A stretch of DNA of 64,000 nt from VAXT01 sp963774625 (GTDB lineage Bacteria; Actinomycetota; Thermoleophilia; Gaiellales; Gaiellaceae), in contig CAVZFQ010000013.1 of the NCBI GenBank assembly GCA_963774625.1, forward strand, positions 806,001 to 870,000, in the 5' to 3' direction. The notes beneath the pieces are model-generated. The model had not been told where the DNA came from. It saw only the letters and a list, made by a program, of their open reading frames with translations, and searched no databases. Positions 44,349 through 52,515 of this stretch are shown here, in pieces. Numbering within the stretch: position 1 is the first letter of the stretch; the number at the start of each line of letters is the position of its first letter. A program made the position numbers and the translations under genes.

Positions 44349-45695
44349 ATGACCGCACCGACCACACAGACCCCGCTTCGCTCCGCCCGCCCGGCCACCA
44401 CGAGGCTAGGCGACCGCGTTCGTCAGCTGCGCGTGGCTGCGGGCATGACCCAGACCGATCTCGCCGGCGATCGCTTCTCCAAGGAGTACGTCAGCCAGAT
44501 CGAGCGCGGGAAGACTCGCCCGACCGATGAGACGATCGCCTGGCTCGCGAATCGGCTCGGCGTCGACGGCGGCTACATCGCGAACGGCGTCTCGGTCGAC
44601 GACCGTGGCCGCATCGAGGCCACGCTCGCGCGCGCCGAGGCCCTGACCGAGGCCCACCGCTACGAGGAAGCCGCGGGCGAGTACGAGAAGGTCCGGCCGG
44701 CGGTCGCCGCGACGGCTTCCACCGAGCTCGAGGTCCGCACGATCTCGGGTGAGGCCTGGGCCCGAATGAAGCAGGGCGAGGTTCGGCCCGCGATCGAGCT
44801 TCTGGTTCGCGCGCAAACGCTGACGGAGGGCCCGAGCTTCTCCGACGTCGACCGCGCCGAGGTGCTCTACCGCCTCGCAGTCTGCCGCTACAAGCTTTCC
44901 AGCATCTCCACGGCGCTCGCGCTCTTCAGTGAGGCCTACAACCTCGCCGAGCGCTCCGAGCTGCCGTGCGACGTGCTCCGATCCAACATCCTCGCCTACC
45001 GCTCGCGGTGCTACCGGCGCCAGCGCGACCTCCAGGCCGCGCAGGACGACGTGGAGCGCGCGCTGGAGCTGGCGCAGTCTCTCGACGACCGCCAGACCAC
45101 GGCGAACGTGTACGTGCAGGCCTCACTCGTCGCCGAGCGCCAGGGTCACTGGGTGCTCGCCCGCAACTACGCGGAGCGCGCCAAGGCCTACTACGAGGAT
45201 CTGAACGACAGTCGCAACGTCGCCGGCCTGCTGAACAACCTCGGCGGGCTGAACCTCATGCTCGGCAAGCCCGAGCAGGCGATCGAGTACCTGAAGTCCT
45301 CGTACAGCGTCGCGCTCGATTCCGATTCGATGGAGGAGGCAGCCCAGGCCACCGGCTCACTGGCCGCGGTTCACCTCGAGATGACGGACTACGAGCAGGC
45401 GGAGAAGTTCGCCCGGCAGGCTCTCTCACTCCTCGAAGGGCGTATGGACTTCCTGCACGAGATCGGGCCCTCGCAGCTCGTGCTCGGCAGGTCGCTCATG
45501 GAGCAGGGTCGGCTGGACGAGGCGGAGCAGATGTTCCGCGCCGCCGACGGCAGCTTCGAACAGCTTTCATCCATCAGCCACCGGGCCGGGGCATGGATAG
45601 CGCTCGGCGATCTTGCCGCGCGCAGGGGGGACGACCGCACGGCTGCACGCCAGTACCGGAACGCCGCAGAGGCGCTCCAGGACGTGAGGTTCTAG
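44349..45695 (+). CDS. XRE-family regulator with TPR domain (RRNPP-like)
   Basis: 448 residues. An XRE helix-turn-helix fills about residues 19-73 (LGDRVRQLRVAAGMTQTDLA and EYVSQIERGKTRPT). The rest, about 80-448, is helical with roughly nine TPR repeats; examples are LLNNLGGLNLMLGKPEQAIE and SLAAVHLEMTDYEQAEKFAR. This order is that of PlcR, NprR, PrgX and Rgg, whose TPR groove binds a short re-imported peptide and changes DNA binding. No enzymatic domain is present. The ATG has no Shine-Dalgarno, so it may be leaderless. A small peptide gene follows 17 bases after the stop, in the same direction, as in RRNPP cassettes. A peptide partner is inference; a solo TPR regulator is the alternative. 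Confidence 0.85.
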   Translation: MTAPTTQTPLRSARPATTRLGDRVRQLRVAAGMTQTDLAGDRFSKEYVSQIERGKTRPTDETIAWLANRLGVDGGYIANGVSVDDRGRIEATLARAEALTEAHRYEEAAGEYEKVRPAVAATASTELEVRTISGEAWARMKQGEVRPAIELLVRAQTLTEGPSFSDVDRAEVLYRLAVCRYKLSSISTALALFSEAYNLAERSELPCDVLRSNILAYRSRCYRRQRDLQAAQDDVERALELAQSLDDRQTTANVYVQASLVAERQGHWVLARNYAERAKAYYEDLNDSRNVAGLLNNLGGLNLMLGKPEQAIEYLKSSYSVALDSDSMEEAAQATGSLAAVHLEMTDYEQAEKFARQALSLLEGRMDFLHEIGPSQLVLGRSLMEQGRLDEAEQMFRAADGSFEQLSSISHRAGAWIALGDLAARRGDDRTAARQYRNAAEALQDVRF

Positions 45696-45712
45696 TGAAG
45701 GAGGTGAACTTC

Positions 45713-45820
45713 GTGCGCACAAAGTTGATTCTCCTGATCGCCCTGACCTTGCTGATCGTCCTGGCCCTGCAGGGCATCGCCGAGCTCCCATTCCGGGATA
45801 GCTGGTGGGACGGCGGCTAG
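45713..45820 (+). CDS. 35-residue hydrophobic peptide, candidate signal propeptide for the XRE-TPR regulator
   Basis: GTG at 45713 follows AAGGAGGTGA at 45698-45707, an exact match to the 16S anti-Shine-Dalgarno with eight bases between GGAGG and the start, the best site in the window. The product opens with MRTK, then about 17 hydrophobic residues (LILLIALTLLIVLAL), then QGIA and a polar tail ELPFRDSWWDGG to TAG at 45818. This is the layout of exported peptide precursors: basic N-terminus, hydrophobic core, short C-terminal tail. The WW in the tail recalls streptococcal ComS/XIP pheromones, which act through Rgg-type regulators. It could also be a one-span membrane peptide without signalling role. 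Coding is supported by the ribosome site and position, not by homology. Confidence 0.7.
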   Translation: MRTKLILLIALTLLIVLALQGIAELPFRDSWWDGG

Positions 45821-45842
45821 TCCAGGTCTAGTTCTCTATGCG

Positions 45843-45866
45843 GCCGTCCGCTTGGGCGCGGGCGGC
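45843..45866 (+). terminator. Stem-loop after the peptide gene
   Basis: GCCGTCCGC and GCGGGCGGC form a nine-base-pair stem (one G:U) with a six-base loop, 22 bp after the peptide stop. The following bases contain TTTCCTT but no proper T-run, so termination may be partial. Confidence 0.45.
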
Positions 45867-45976
45867 TAGCACCCTTTCCTTAGCCTCGCGCTCCAGCCTC
45901 TGAGCCCGCTCAAGCAAGAGATTCGCTGCGGGGGTCGAACGAGGACGTGCAACAAAAGCTCCTCCTCTCCCCTGAC

Positions 45977-46011
45977 AGCGGCGGCGGGTCTCCCGTCGCC
46001 GCTTCTTTTCT
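45977..46011 (+). terminator. Rho-independent terminator upstream of selD
   Basis: A 12-bp stem (AGCGGCGGCGGG with its complement, one G:U) closes on a TCT loop and is followed by TCTTTTCT. It is the most canonical terminator in the window. The 110 bp between the previous hairpin and this one contain no evident gene; a short non-coding RNA ending here cannot be excluded. Confidence 0.8.
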
Positions 46012-46090
46012 GACTTCGTCGAGGGAATGCCCCTGGCCCCGAGGTCGTTGAGGGGTTTACAGTTCCCCGTTCCTCGGGAGGATAAGACCC

Positions 46091-47131
46091 TTGGATACCA
46101 ACGCCGCCACAGTCAAACTGACGGATCTCGCTTCCTGCGGGGGCTGCGCCGCCAAGTATTCCGCGGCCCGCCTGGAGGAGCTGCTCGCGGGCTTCGTGCC
46201 CGCAGAGGCAGAGAACCTGCTCGTCGGGCTCGCGCCGGCGGACGACGCCGCCGTCTACCGCCTGGACGACGAGCGCGCCCTCATCTTCACGCTCGACTTC
46301 TTCCCGCCGATCGTGGACGACCCGGCCGACTACGGCTCGATTGCGGCGACCAACGCTCTCAACGACGTGTTCGCCATGGGCGGCACTCCTCTCCTCGCAC
46401 TTTCGATCGCGGCGTTTCCCGAGGAGTTGCCGATCGAGATGCTCGCCGCGATCTTCGCCGCGGCCGACGAGCAGGTTCGGGCCGCGGGCGCGTTGCTCGC
46501 CGGGGGACACACGATCCGCGACGCGGAGCCCAAGTACGGGCTCGCGGTGATCGGCACGGTGCACCCCGATGGGATCTGGACGAAGTCGAACGCGCAGCCC
46601 GGCGACGCGGTGTACGTTACGAAGCCGCTCGGGACCGGCCTGATCATGACCGGGCACAAGCGCGGCGAGATCGGCACGCAGCAGCTCGAGCGCGCGGTCG
46701 GCTGGATGAAGACGCTGAACGCCGGTGCCGCAGACGTCCTGCGCAAGTTCCGTGTGAACGCCGTCACCGATGTCACCGGCTTCGGCCTCTTCGGGCACGC
46801 CTACGAGACAGCGGATCGGAGCGGCGTGCGCATGGTCCTCGAGTCGGAGCGGTTCCCGGCGATCGACGGCGCGCTCGACCTGGCGCGCAAGGGAGTGCGC
46901 ACGAGCGGCGATCCGCGCAATCGTGACTTCGCCGGGCGGCATCTCACGCTGAAGGGTGTCCCCGAGACGCTGGTCGCGCTTGGCTACGACCCGCAGACGG
47001 CCGGCGGGCTCCTCGTCTCCCTGCCCGCCGAGCAGGGCGCCACGCTCGAGGCCGAGTTCGCGGCGCGCAAGCTCTTCCTGCGGCGAGTCGGCGCCGTCGA
47101 AGAGGGCAGCGGCGTCGTCGTCGCCGGCTGA
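46091..47131 (+). CDS. selD: Selenide, water dikinase
   Basis: 346 residues from TTG 46091, supported by GGGAGG eight bases upstream. The catalytic pair is Cys19 and Lys22 in SCGGCAAKYS, a cysteine version of the usual Sec/Cys-x-x-Lys. It then has the PurM-like ATP motifs LAPADDAAVYRL, TLDFFPPIVDDPADYG and AATNALNDVFAMGG, and the C-terminal VTDVTGFGLFGHAYE. It makes selenophosphate from selenide and ATP, for selenocysteine or 2-selenouridine. No selA, selB, selC or selU gene is in the window. Confidence 0.93.
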   Translation: MDTNAATVKLTDLASCGGCAAKYSAARLEELLAGFVPAEAENLLVGLAPADDAAVYRLDDERALIFTLDFFPPIVDDPADYGSIAATNALNDVFAMGGTPLLALSIAAFPEELPIEMLAAIFAAADEQVRAAGALLAGGHTIRDAEPKYGLAVIGTVHPDGIWTKSNAQPGDAVYVTKPLGTGLIMTGHKRGEIGTQQLERAVGWMKTLNAGAADVLRKFRVNAVTDVTGFGLFGHAYETADRSGVRMVLESERFPAIDGALDLARKGVRTSGDPRNRDFAGRHLTLKGVPETLVALGYDPQTAGGLLVSLPAEQGATLEAEFAARKLFLRRVGAVEEGSGVVVAG

Positions 47132-47149
47132 CCCTAGGCGGATCGCATC

Positions 47150-47692
47150 ATGCGGCAAGGGATGATCCACGGGCGGTTCCAGCCCTTTCACAATGGGCAC
47201 CTCGAGTACATGCGTGGCGCTGCGGAGTGCTGCGACGAGTTGTTCGTCGGGATCACGAACCCGGACCCGGCGCGCGTGAAGCCGGAGCCTGCGGACCCGG
47301 CCCGTCATCTGCCCGAGTCGAACCCCTGGAGCTACGTGGAGCGCGTGCTGATGGTCAAGGCCGCGGCGCTCGAGGTCGGCCTCGACCTGGAGCGCGTGCA
47401 CGTGATCCCGTTCCCGGTCAACGAGCCGGAGCTCTGGCCCGCGTACGTCCCTGACGGCGTCACGCAATACCTGCGGCTCTTCTCGGACTGGGGCGACGAG
47501 AAGCTCGACCGCCTGCGGGCCGCGGGCTACGAGGTCGTCATCCTCGACGAGGGTGCGGAGAAGGAAGTGTCGGGGACGGCAGTGCGCGAGGCTCTGCGCA
47601 CGGGCGGCGACTGGGAACCGCTCGTCCCGGCCGGTGTGGCGAGGGTCATTCGCGGCCTCGATCGCGCGCCATCCGGCTCACCATCCGCTTAA
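47150..47692 (+). CDS. nadM: Nicotinamide-nucleotide adenylyltransferase (archaeal NadM-like)
   Basis: 180 residues with a nucleotidyltransferase HxGH motif at residues 14-17 (GRFQPFHNGHLEYM) and the C-terminal EVSGTAVREAL, matching the ISSTxxR ATP-binding loop. The compact form with GRFQPFHNGH is that of archaeal-type NMN adenylyltransferases, which join NMN and ATP to NAD. A related role on another nucleotide cannot be excluded. It starts 18 bp after selD and is probably in its operon. NadE is encoded at 36.8 kb. Confidence 0.78.
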   Translation: MRQGMIHGRFQPFHNGHLEYMRGAAECCDELFVGITNPDPARVKPEPADPARHLPESNPWSYVERVLMVKAAALEVGLDLERVHVIPFPVNEPELWPAYVPDGVTQYLRLFSDWGDEKLDRLRAAGYEVVILDEGAEKEVSGTAVREALRTGGDWEPLVPAGVARVIRGLDRAPSGSPSA

Positions 47693-47798
47693 GAGGTACC
47701 CCCAACCTCCTCCCCACGCCAACGGTAACGAGAAAATCCGCACGCGTGTGAAGCGGAGCTGCGCCGAAACTGTGCCGGTTTCCGGTTAGCTTCGCCGC

Positions 47799-49082
47799 GT
47801 GCACCCAATCGTCGTCGTCCTGCTCGACGGGCTCGCCGACCGCGCGCACGCTTCGCTCGGCGGGCGCACGGCCAACGAGGTCGCCGCCACGCCGAACCTC
47901 GACCGGTTCGCCGCATCCGGTTCCTGCGGCGTCCTGTACGCCGTCGGCCCGGGCCGCGCGCCGTCGAGCGAGGTCGCGCACTGGTCGATGCTGGGTTACA
48001 CGCCGCAGGAGTTCCCGGGCCGTGCGGTGTTCGAGGCCCTGGGCGAGGGCCAGGAGATTGACCCGGACGATGTCTTCGCGTTCGCAGCCCTCCGACCGGC
48101 CGAGCGCCGCGACGACGGGATCTGGTTGACCGGCCGGCCCCGCTACGGAGACGACGAAGACGATGCTGCCGAGCTCGTCGCCGCCTGCGCGGGACTCGAG
48201 CTCGACGGTTTCCGTTTCGCACTGAGCCACCTCCGCCGCGGCGAGGCCGTGCTCCGCATCTCGGGCGGCGCCGACGACCGCGTCACCGACACCGACGCGT
48301 TCTTCCGCGATCGCCACCCCGTGCTACGACCGCTCCCGCTCGTGCCGGAGGCGGAGCGCACGGCGAGCGCGGCAGAGTCCTGGACACGGCGCACGATCGA
48401 GCTGCTGGCCGAGCACCCCGTCAACCAGCGCCGAACAGCAGCCGGCCTGCCCGTCTTCAACGTGATCACGCTGAAGTGGTGGGGCCTCCCACGTCCGGTC
48501 CCCACATTCGCGGAGCGCCACGGGGTTCACGGCAGCTTCGTTGTCGGCTCCCCGTTCCTCCAGGGACTCGCCCGCTCGGTCGGGCTCGATCCGATCGAGG
48601 CCCCCGAGAGCGGCGACGCACCGGCCGACCTCCGCGCCCGCGTCCAGCAGATCACCGCCCGCTTGGAAGCCGGGGACACGTTCGTCTTCTCGCACCTGAA
48701 GGCGACCGACGAGGCCGGCCACACGAAGGACCCGGCCGTGAAGCGGGCCACCATCGAGGCGCTGGACGCCGAGCTCGGCACCTTGCCCACCGACCGCGCG
48801 ATCGTGTGCGTGACCGGCGATCACGCGACACCAACCTACGCAGACGTCATCCACTCGGGCGACCCCGTGCCGTTCCTGCTCGCCGGCCCGGGCGTGCGGC
48901 CCGACTCGGTCGAGACCTTCGGCGAGCTCGACTGCGCCGGAGGAATCCTCGGGCACCTGCGCGGGCCGGACATGATGCCGGTGCTCCTGAACGCCGCCGA
49001 CCGCCCGCTCTTCCTCGGGTCCCGCCCGACGCCGTTCGCGGGCGCCGACGGCTACCCGGAAGTGCTGGAGCCGCTGCGCTAG
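47799..49082 (+). CDS. Phosphoglycerate mutase, cofactor-independent archaeal type (ApgM-like)
   Basis: 427 residues from GTG. It belongs to the alkaline phosphatase superfamily: IVVVLLDGLADRAHASLGG with the first metal Asp, the nucleophile region ATPNLDRFAASG and SSEVAHWSMLGYTP, and the C-terminal metal sites HLKATDEAGHTKD and VTGDHATPTYADVIHSGDPVP. This arrangement is that of archaeal phosphoglycerate mutase relatives that interconvert 3- and 2-phosphoglycerate with two metal ions. Some relatives act on other phosphosugars. Its stop touches the ctaA start. Confidence 0.85.
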   Translation: MHPIVVVLLDGLADRAHASLGGRTANEVAATPNLDRFAASGSCGVLYAVGPGRAPSSEVAHWSMLGYTPQEFPGRAVFEALGEGQEIDPDDVFAFAALRPAERRDDGIWLTGRPRYGDDEDDAAELVAACAGLELDGFRFALSHLRRGEAVLRISGGADDRVTDTDAFFRDRHPVLRPLPLVPEAERTASAAESWTRRTIELLAEHPVNQRRTAAGLPVFNVITLKWWGLPRPVPTFAERHGVHGSFVVGSPFLQGLARSVGLDPIEAPESGDAPADLRARVQQITARLEAGDTFVFSHLKATDEAGHTKDPAVKRATIEALDAELGTLPTDRAIVCVTGDHATPTYADVIHSGDPVPFLLAGPGVRPDSVETFGELDCAGGILGHLRGPDMMPVLLNAADRPLFLGSRPTPFAGADGYPEVLEPLR

Positions 49083-49947
49083 ATGGGCAAGCATTTCCGC
49101 GCCTTCGCGATCGCCGCCGCCGCGTCGCTCTACGTGATCGTCATCACCGGAGCGCTGGTGCGGTTGACCGCCTCGGGCCTCGGCTGTGACAGCTGGCCCG
49201 GCTGCCAGGAGGGCGCCTTCTTTCCAGCCGAGGATCATCACGGCTTCATCGAGTTCGGAAACCGCGTCTTCGGCGCGATTCCGATCTCCCTCACGTTCCT
49301 GACGTGGCTCGCGTCACGCCGAGTCGGCTCGCGCTTCGTTCAGCGCGTCGCCCTCGCGACCTTTCTCTTGACGCTCGTCCAGGCGCCCGTCGGCCTGGTC
49401 GTGATCGCGACCGACCTGGAGCCGATCGCGGTCGTCGTGCACTTCACGCTCGCGCTCGTGGCCCTCGCGGGCGCGCTGATCGTGCTCCTGGACGGCGTGG
49501 AACCCCGCAGTCGACGAGCCCCCGCCGGGGGAGTTGCGGCGCGCAGGTCTCGTGCTCGCGGGAGCCTGCCTGGCTCTCGTCGTGACCGGCACCTTCGCGA
49601 CGGCTGCCGGCCCGCACTCGGGTGACCCCGACGTGGGGCGGCTCTGGGTGCTCGACAACGCGATGTGGGTCCACGTGCGCGCGGCGGGGCTCTTCGGCCT
49701 CGCCCTCCTGTTCGTGCTCGGCTATCTCGTGGCTCGTCGCGCGCGCTCGCCGCGCCTGTTCCGTGTCGGGCTCGTGGTCGCCGCGCTCGCCGTGGCGCAA
49801 TCCGCCGTCGGCGAGCTGCAGTGGCAGCTGGAGCTTCCATGGGGCATCGTCCTCGCCCACGTGGCGCTCGCCGCGGCGGTCTGGTCGGCCACAGTCGTGC
49901 TCGTGACGTTGTTTCATCAGCCGCTAAAGCCTCAGCACCTAGACTGA
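49083..49947 (+). CDS. ctaA: Heme A synthase CtaA/COX15-like, frameshifted at 49503-49506
   Basis: The first part has LYVIVITGALVRLTASGLGCDSWPGC with the Cys pair of type 1 CtaA, the heme-binding His in HHGFIEFGNRVFG, and membrane helices up to LDGVEP. The frame then leaves; the neighbouring frame continues AVDEPPPGELRRAGLVLAG with four more helices, including the His of NAMWVHVRAAG and GIVLAHVALAA. Removing one C in the run at 49503-49506 gives about 287 residues with eight helices, as expected. It oxidises heme O to heme A for cytochrome oxidase. Confidence 0.85.
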
Positions 49948-49951
49948 GGAG

Positions 49952-50839
49952 GTGCCCGAAGAGCTCCGCATAGCGAGCCGGCCCAGCCTCGAGCGGCCGA
50001 CTCTGATCGCCGCCTTCCGAGGCTGGAACGACGGTGGCCAGGGCGCCTCGCTCGCTGCTGGTTACCTCGCGAAGCTCTGGGGTGCGGAGCGTTTCGCCGA
50101 GGTCGACCCGGAGAACTTCTTCGACTTCCAGGCGACTCGTCCGCACGTCACCCTGGAGGAGGGCGTGACCCGCCGCATCGACTGGCCGGCGACGGTCTTC
50201 TACCACGGCCGCCCGCCGGGTCTCGACCACGACGTCGTGCTGCTGCTCGGCATCGAGCCGAACCTCCGCTGGCGAGGGTTCACCGACATCGTCGTCGGCT
50301 TCGCCAAGGAGCTCGGAACCGAGCTCGTCGTCACGCTCGGAGCGCTCCTGGCAGACGTGCCGCACACGCGGCCCTGCCCGGTGACGGGCACCGCGAGCGA
50401 CGAGCAGCTCGTCGAGCGCCTCGGCCTCTCCGCCTCCCGTTACGAGGGCCCAACCGGGGTCGTCGGCGTGCTCCACGATGCCTGCCGCGGGGTCGACCTC
50501 CCGTCCGTGAGCCTATGGGCCGCAGTGCCGCACTATGTCTCGCTCACCCCCAGTCCGCGAGCCGCCCTCGCCCTCTGCGAACGGCTGGGCGATCTGCTCG
50601 GCACCAGTATCGAGACCGAGGAGCTCGAGGAGGCCTCGTCCGCCTACGTCGACCAGGTCTCGGAGGCGGTCTCGTCCGACCCCGACACGGCGACGTACGT
50701 CGAGGAGCTCGAGACTCGCGCCGACGAGATCCTCGAGGAGGACGTGCCGTCGGGTGAGGCCCTTGCCGCGGAGCTCACGCGCTTCCTGCGCAACCGCGAG
50801 CGCGGGAACGGCGAGCCCGACTTCGCCTCGGACCAGTAG
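49952..50839 (+). CDS. PAC2-family protein (proteasome-assembly-chaperone-like)
   Basis: 295 residues starting from GTG five bases after ctaA. It contains AAFRGWNDGGQGASLAAGYL, DFQATRPHVTLEEGVTRRIDWP and LLGIEPNLRW, the patterns of the actinobacterial PAC2 family, then a helical C-terminus with DPDTATYVEELETRADEI. PAC2 proteins are linked to proteasome assembly in eukaryotes and archaea; the bacterial role is unsettled. No proteasome gene is in the window. Confidence 0.85.
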   Translation: MPEELRIASRPSLERPTLIAAFRGWNDGGQGASLAAGYLAKLWGAERFAEVDPENFFDFQATRPHVTLEEGVTRRIDWPATVFYHGRPPGLDHDVVLLLGIEPNLRWRGFTDIVVGFAKELGTELVVTLGALLADVPHTRPCPVTGTASDEQLVERLGLSASRYEGPTGVVGVLHDACRGVDLPSVSLWAAVPHYVSLTPSPRAALALCERLGDLLGTSIETEELEEASSAYVDQVSEAVSSDPDTATYVEELETRADEILEEDVPSGEALAAELTRFLRNRERGNGEPDFASDQ

Positions 50840-52480
50840 CTACCCGAAGGTAAAGGCGTACGCCGAGACCCCGGGCGAGAACCGGAGCTCGAGCTGCGCG
50901 ACCTGAACACGTGGCAGCTCCAGCAGCGTGTAGAGCCGGCTCCCGTCGACCTGCACCGTGCTCCGCTTCTTCCCGTCCAGGAACACCTCCACAGGGCCCT
51001 CCCCGCCGAGCACCAGGTGAACGACCTGCGCCTGGAAATGAAGGCGCAGCCGAGCGCCCAGCCCGGCGACGAGGCGCTGCTCCTCGACCGTCATCTGGCC
51101 CGAGTAGGCGAACTCGTTGACCGCGAGCGGTCGCCGCGGGAATCGGTATGCGGCGGGCTTGTCGGGGGCGAGTGAGTCGCCGGCGAACTGCTCCGGCGAG
51201 AGTCGCTCGTACCCGAGGTAGGTCTCCGGTGTGTACCGCGCCTGGGGTGTGCGGTCCGCGATCCGCACCGGCTCGGGTAGTTCGTCCTTGCGCTCGGCGA
51301 GGAGAGCGCGGATGTGCGACTCGGTCGTGTCGTAGGCGCCTTCGCCGAAGTGCGCGTAGCGAAGGTGGCCGCGTGCGTCGATGAGGTACTTCGCGGGCCA
51401 GTACCGGTTCGAGTAGGCGTTCCACGTGCCGAAGTCGTTGTCCATCGCGACGGCGTACTCGAGGTCGAGCCGGTCGATCGCGCTCCGCACGTTGTCCTCC
51501 ACGTGCTCGAAGGCGAACTCCGGCGTGTGGACGCCCACGATCTGCAGCCCCTGCTCGCGATACGTCTTGTCCCAGGCCCTCAGATGCGGCAGCGTCCGGA
51601 GGCAGTTGATGCACGAGTAGGTCCAAAAATCGATGAGGACGACCTTTCCGCGGAGCCCCCCGATCGTCAGCGGGCGCTCGTCCGGCGTGTTGATCCACTG
51701 CCCGATTCCGGTGAAGCCCGGCGCGGCGCCGTAGTCGTTGAGGCCGGCCGAGGTCTCCCGGGTCGGCCCGCGCACCTTCGCCAGCTCGCGCTCGGCACGG
51801 TCGCTGCGCTCGACGCGATCCTGGATCGCCTTGACGTAGTCGGGGACCGCGGTCTGCGCGTGGCGGTCGAGGTTGAACGCGATTGCAAGCGCCGTCAGGG
51901 CGACGACGACGCCGAGGGCGCGACGGAGGTTCTGCGCCTGCGGGCGCAGCCTCTGCATCGCGGCGGCTCCCCCGTAGGCGATCGCGAGCATCGGCACGGC
52001 TGCGCCAAGGGAGTACGAGACCGTGAGCACGACCGCCCGCCAGCCGACCTCACTCGTCGCTCCGAGCACGGTGATCGCTGCCAGCACCGGGCCGGCACAC
52101 GGAACGAAGACGAGCCCCAGGCTCGCGCCGAGGACGAAGCCGCCGCCGAGATCTCCGGCCGGCCGGCGGCTCAACCGGTAGAGCGGCCGCTCCACGATCT
52201 GCCCGAAGCGGGGAAAGATGAGAATCGCGGCCACCAGGAACAGGAGCACGATCGCCACATCGCGCATGAAGTCCTTCGGCAGGCCCAGCTCGTCGAGCAG
52301 CCAGACCCCGCCGAGGGTGAACGCGGAGAAGCTGACGATGAGCCCGGCGATGATCGCGAGCGGACGGCGCCCGCCGCCGGTGGCTCCGCCCGCGAAGAGG
52401 ATCGGCAAGACGGGCAAGACGCACGGCGACAGGGCCGTCACGAAGCCGGCGACGAGCCCGATTGCGATCAGGACGAGCAA
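50840..52480 (-). CDS. dipZ: DipZ-like fusion of CcdA membrane domain and TlpA-type thioredoxin domain
   Basis: 546 residues. Residues 1 to about 215 are a CcdA-type membrane domain, with ALSPCVLPVLPILFAGG and VFVPCAGPVLAAITVLG carrying the redox cysteines. Then comes a periplasmic TlpA-like thioredoxin domain with WTYSCINCLRTLPHLRAW (CINC active site). The last 150 residues are beta-rich and resemble the carbohydrate-binding-like end of mycobacterial DipZ. It should carry reducing power across the membrane to exported thiol proteins, such as those of cytochrome c maturation. It converges exactly with the PAC2 gene. Confidence 0.9.
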   Translation of the reverse strand: MLVLIAIGLVAGFVTALSPCVLPVLPILFAGGATGGGRRPLAIIAGLIVSFSAFTLGGVWLLDELGLPKDFMRDVAIVLLFLVAAILIFPRFGQIVERPLYRLSRRPAGDLGGGFVLGASLGLVFVPCAGPVLAAITVLGATSEVGWRAVVLTVSYSLGAAVPMLAIAYGGAAAMQRLRPQAQNLRRALGVVVALTALAIAFNLDRHAQTAVPDYVKAIQDRVERSDRAERELAKVRGPTRETSAGLNDYGAAPGFTGIGQWINTPDERPLTIGGLRGKVVLIDFWTYSCINCLRTLPHLRAWDKTYREQGLQIVGVHTPEFAFEHVEDNVRSAIDRLDLEYAVAMDNDFGTWNAYSNRYWPAKYLIDARGHLRYAHFGEGAYDTTESHIRALLAERKDELPEPVRIADRTPQARYTPETYLGYERLSPEQFAGDSLAPDKPAAYRFPRRPLAVNEFAYSGQMTVEEQRLVAGLGARLRLHFQAQVVHLVLGGEGPVEVFLDGKKRSTVQVDGSRLYTLLELPRVQVAQLELRFSPGVSAYAFTFG

Positions 52481-52515
52481 GGCTTCAGGGTAGAAACCGG
52501 GGGATTAACAGGGTG

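Noticed and set aside
45821..46090. Possible tRNA-Sec (selC) next to selD
   Set aside because: I looked for an 8-bp acceptor stem, a TTC-type T-loop and a TCA anticodon on both strands and found none that fit together.
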